NCBI GenBank assembly: GCA_021787335.1
Contig: JAJYMC010000016.1
Coordinates: 62,001 to 126,000, forward strand
DNA length: 64,000 nt
Direction: 5' to 3'
From: Bacillota bacterium
GTDB lineage: Bacteria; Bacillota; Sulfobacillia; JAJYWN01; JAJZPE01
Shown here: in pieces, positions 62,318 through 64,000 of the stretch
Layout: each line of letters starts with the position of its first letter
Position numbering within the stretch: position 1 is the first letter of the stretch
Position numbers and translations under genes: made by a program
Notes under the pieces: generated by a model
Told to the model about the DNA's origin: nothing
What the model saw: the letters and a program-made list of their open reading frames with translations, nothing else
The model's database searches: none

Positions 62318-64000
62318 TTGGCAAGTCTGAAGAACTTCCTGAACCATCTCTTCCGGCGGACCCAGACGGGGGACAAGCTTTTCTCCCTCGGCGACCGTCC
62401 GCCGGTCCGCTCGGCCGGCGAATCGGGCGGAGGGAAGGGTCAGGGCGGCGCCAAAGGTGGGGGAAAAGGCCGGGACCAGGGCGGGAAGAATTCCCCCCCG
62501 ATGCCGACCGAGCCCATCTCGCCGACCGAACTCTTCGCCCCCGATGGTCCCAAGACGCCCTTGCGGGGCGAGTACGGCGTCAACCTCCACTGGGCGAAAG
62601 AGACCTTCCACAAGGACAAGAACACCGATGTGGTGATAAGGGAGTTCGAAATCGGGACGAAGCCGCCTACGCGGGCCTTCATCCTTTATTTCGACGGGCT
62701 CGTCATCAAGGACGTCATCTGGGAAGCCATCCTTCAACCCCTGATGATCCTATCGGACTTCGATGAGGCCGCCCGCCGGAAGGGCCTTCTGGAATTCATC
62801 GGTCAGCGGCTCCTGCCGTCCGCCAAGTACGACCGGGGGACCGACTACGAGACGGTCATCGACCACGTCCTCACGGGCGAGACGGCCCTGTTCGTCGAGG
62901 GCGACCCATCCGCCCTCCTCCTCGAGACCAAGGGCTGGGAACACCGCGGCGTCGAGCGGGCCCAGAGCGAGATGGTCGTCCGCGGCCCGCTGCAGGGGTT
63001 CACCGAATCCCTGAGGACCAATACCGCCCTCGTCAGGCGGAGCCTGAAGTCCCCGGACCTGGTGGTCGAGGGGCTCAAGATCGGACGGCTGTCCCGCTCC
63101 GACGTGGCCCTCATGTACATCAAGGGCTTTACCAACGATAAACTGGTCGGCGAGGTCAGGCGACGGATCAAGGTCATTGACGTCGACTTCGCCCCGGAGA
63201 GCGGCATCCTCGAGCAGTACATCGAGGACTTCCCGTACACATTCTTCCCTCAGGTCACGGCGACCGAGCGGCCTGACCGCGTCGCGGCCTTCCTGTCCGA
63301 GGGCAACGTGGCCATCCTCGTCGACGACAACCCATGGGCGATAGTCGCCCCGATGACCTTCACGACCTTCTTCCACAGCCCGGAGGACTACTACCTGCGC
63401 TGGCCCTACGCCAACTTCCTCCGGGCCATTCGGTTCATGGCCATCCTGATCACCCTTTTCCTGCCGGCCGCTTACATCGCCGTGACCACCTTCCACCAAG
63501 AGATGATCCCGACCGACCTGATGATGGCCATCGCCGCTTCGCGCCAGGGGGTGCCGTTCCCCGTCTTTCTCGAGGTCATCCTGATGGAAATCGCCTTCGA
63601 ACTCATCCGGGAGGCCGGTGTGCGGATCCCGAGCGTCATCGGACCGACCATCGGCATCGTCGGAGCCATCGTCCTCGGCCAGGCGGCCGTGGCCGCCAAC
63701 ATCGTCAGCCCCATCCTGGTCATCATCATCGCCATCGCCGCCCTGTCTTCGTTCGTCGTCCCGAACTTCTCGGCGTCCTTCGCTATCCGTATCCTCCGCT
63801 TCCCGTTTGAAATCCTGGCCGCCGTCCTCGGGTTCTACGGCATGGCCGCCGGGATGCTCCTCTTGGCCATGCATCTGGCCTCCATCCGGAGCTTCGGGGT
63901 GCCCTATCTTTCCCCGGTGGCGCCGCACCGCGGTCCCTCGGTTGACATCGTCACGCGCGGCCAGATGTGGAAGATGTGGCACCGCCCGTCGTTCCTGCGC
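62318..64000 (+). CDS. GerA-family spore germination protein (partial, runs off the window)
   Basis: Reading from TTG at 62318 (five bases after GGGGGCGG) the frame stays open to the window end, at least 561 codons. After a short N-terminus and a Gly/Lys-rich linker (about residues 28-60) comes a cytoplasmic GerA domain (GTKPPTRAFILYFDGLV, TGETALFVEG, EMVVRGPLQGFTESLRTNTALVRR). The membrane domain follows from about residue 365 (FMAILITLFLPAAYIAVTTF; RIPSVIGPTIGIVGAIVLGQ). GerA subunits form germinant receptors of the spore inner membrane with GerB/GerC proteins, expected just outside the window. This is the strongest evidence for a spore-former. Confidence 0.93.
   Translation, partial: MASLKNFLNHLFRRTQTGDKLFSLGDRPPVRSAGESGGGKGQGGAKGGGKGRDQGGKNSPPMPTEPISPTELFAPDGPKTPLRGEYGVNLHWAKETFHKDKNTDVVIREFEIGTKPPTRAFILYFDGLVIKDVIWEAILQPLMILSDFDEAARRKGLLEFIGQRLLPSAKYDRGTDYETVIDHVLTGETALFVEGDPSALLLETKGWEHRGVERAQSEMVVRGPLQGFTESLRTNTALVRRSLKSPDLVVEGLKIGRLSRSDVALMYIKGFTNDKLVGEVRRRIKVIDVDFAPESGILEQYIEDFPYTFFPQVTATERPDRVAAFLSEGNVAILVDDNPWAIVAPMTFTTFFHSPEDYYLRWPYANFLRAIRFMAILITLFLPAAYIAVTTFHQEMIPTDLMMAIAASRQGVPFPVFLEVILMEIAFELIREAGVRIPSVIGPTIGIVGAIVLGQAAVAANIVSPILVIIIAIAALSSFVVPNFSASFAIRILRFPFEILAAVLGFYGMAAGMLLLAMHLASIRSFGVPYLSPVAPHRGPSVDIVTRGQMWKMWHRPSFLR

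Noticed and set aside
62750-63982. A 410-codon antisense frame at the right end
   Set aside because: The plus strand here encodes a clear GerA-family protein that runs off the window, so the antisense frame is not coding.

Overview
The window is a high-GC bacterial chromosome segment, very probably from a spore-forming member of the Bacillota (Firmicutes) with a single membrane. The evidence is a GerA-type germination receptor subunit at the right edge, a protein resembling small acid-soluble spore proteins, several sigma-H-like promoters, strong GGAGG ribosome binding sites with many TTG/GTG starts, and an nnr / LolA-like lipoprotein / alr order like that of Bacillus. I cannot name the genus.

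Layout. 0-10.8 kb: end of nnr, a lipoprotein and alanine racemase, then a tightly packed run of enzymes for D-amino acids, peptides and amides (D-cysteine desulfhydrase family, gamma-glutamyl hydrolase, DmpA-type aminopeptidase, Nudix, asparaginase II family, DppA, DUF4438, M20 amidohydrolase). 11.5-15.1 kb: a structured leader and an operon of four membrane proteins (DUF6754 first). 15.2-23 kb: two tandem copies of a pair made of a GlmL-like (glutamate mutase L family) actin-fold ATPase and a barrel-sandwich/KOW-like partner, separated by a lipoprotein and a coupled small-gene pair. 23-28.6 kb: amidohydrolase, a lower-GC PIN toxin-antitoxin pair, threonine synthase, type-4 uracil-DNA glycosylase and a hydroxyacid dehydrogenase. 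28.8-37.5 kb: thiL, tsaE-tsaB-rimI-tsaD, a DnaA-box cluster, an acyltransferase, a PAP2 phosphatase, a radical SAM-PDZ protein and guaB. 37.5-46.2 kb: a two-domain ABC permease with its ATPase and an AAA-associated protein, murE, tldE-tldD and a GNAT. 46.3-58.1 kb: one long operon with two related MacB/FtsX-type ABC cassettes surrounding a third, degenerate GlmL-like/partner pair. 58.2-64 kb: a frameshifted C39-like peptidase, the SASP-like gene, fixX-fixC, a 55-residue membrane protein and the start of gerA.

The strongest candidate for an undescribed system is the GlmL-like/partner module. It occurs three times, always in the same gene order, with no B12-dependent mutase in the window. Copies 1 and 2 keep the ATPase motifs and lie beside the four-protein membrane operon. 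Copy 3 has lost them and sits inside an ABC-transporter operon. I infer a membrane-associated, nucleotide-controlled machine rather than mutase reactivation, but the substrate is unknown.

No tRNA, rRNA, CRISPR array or insertion sequence was recognised.
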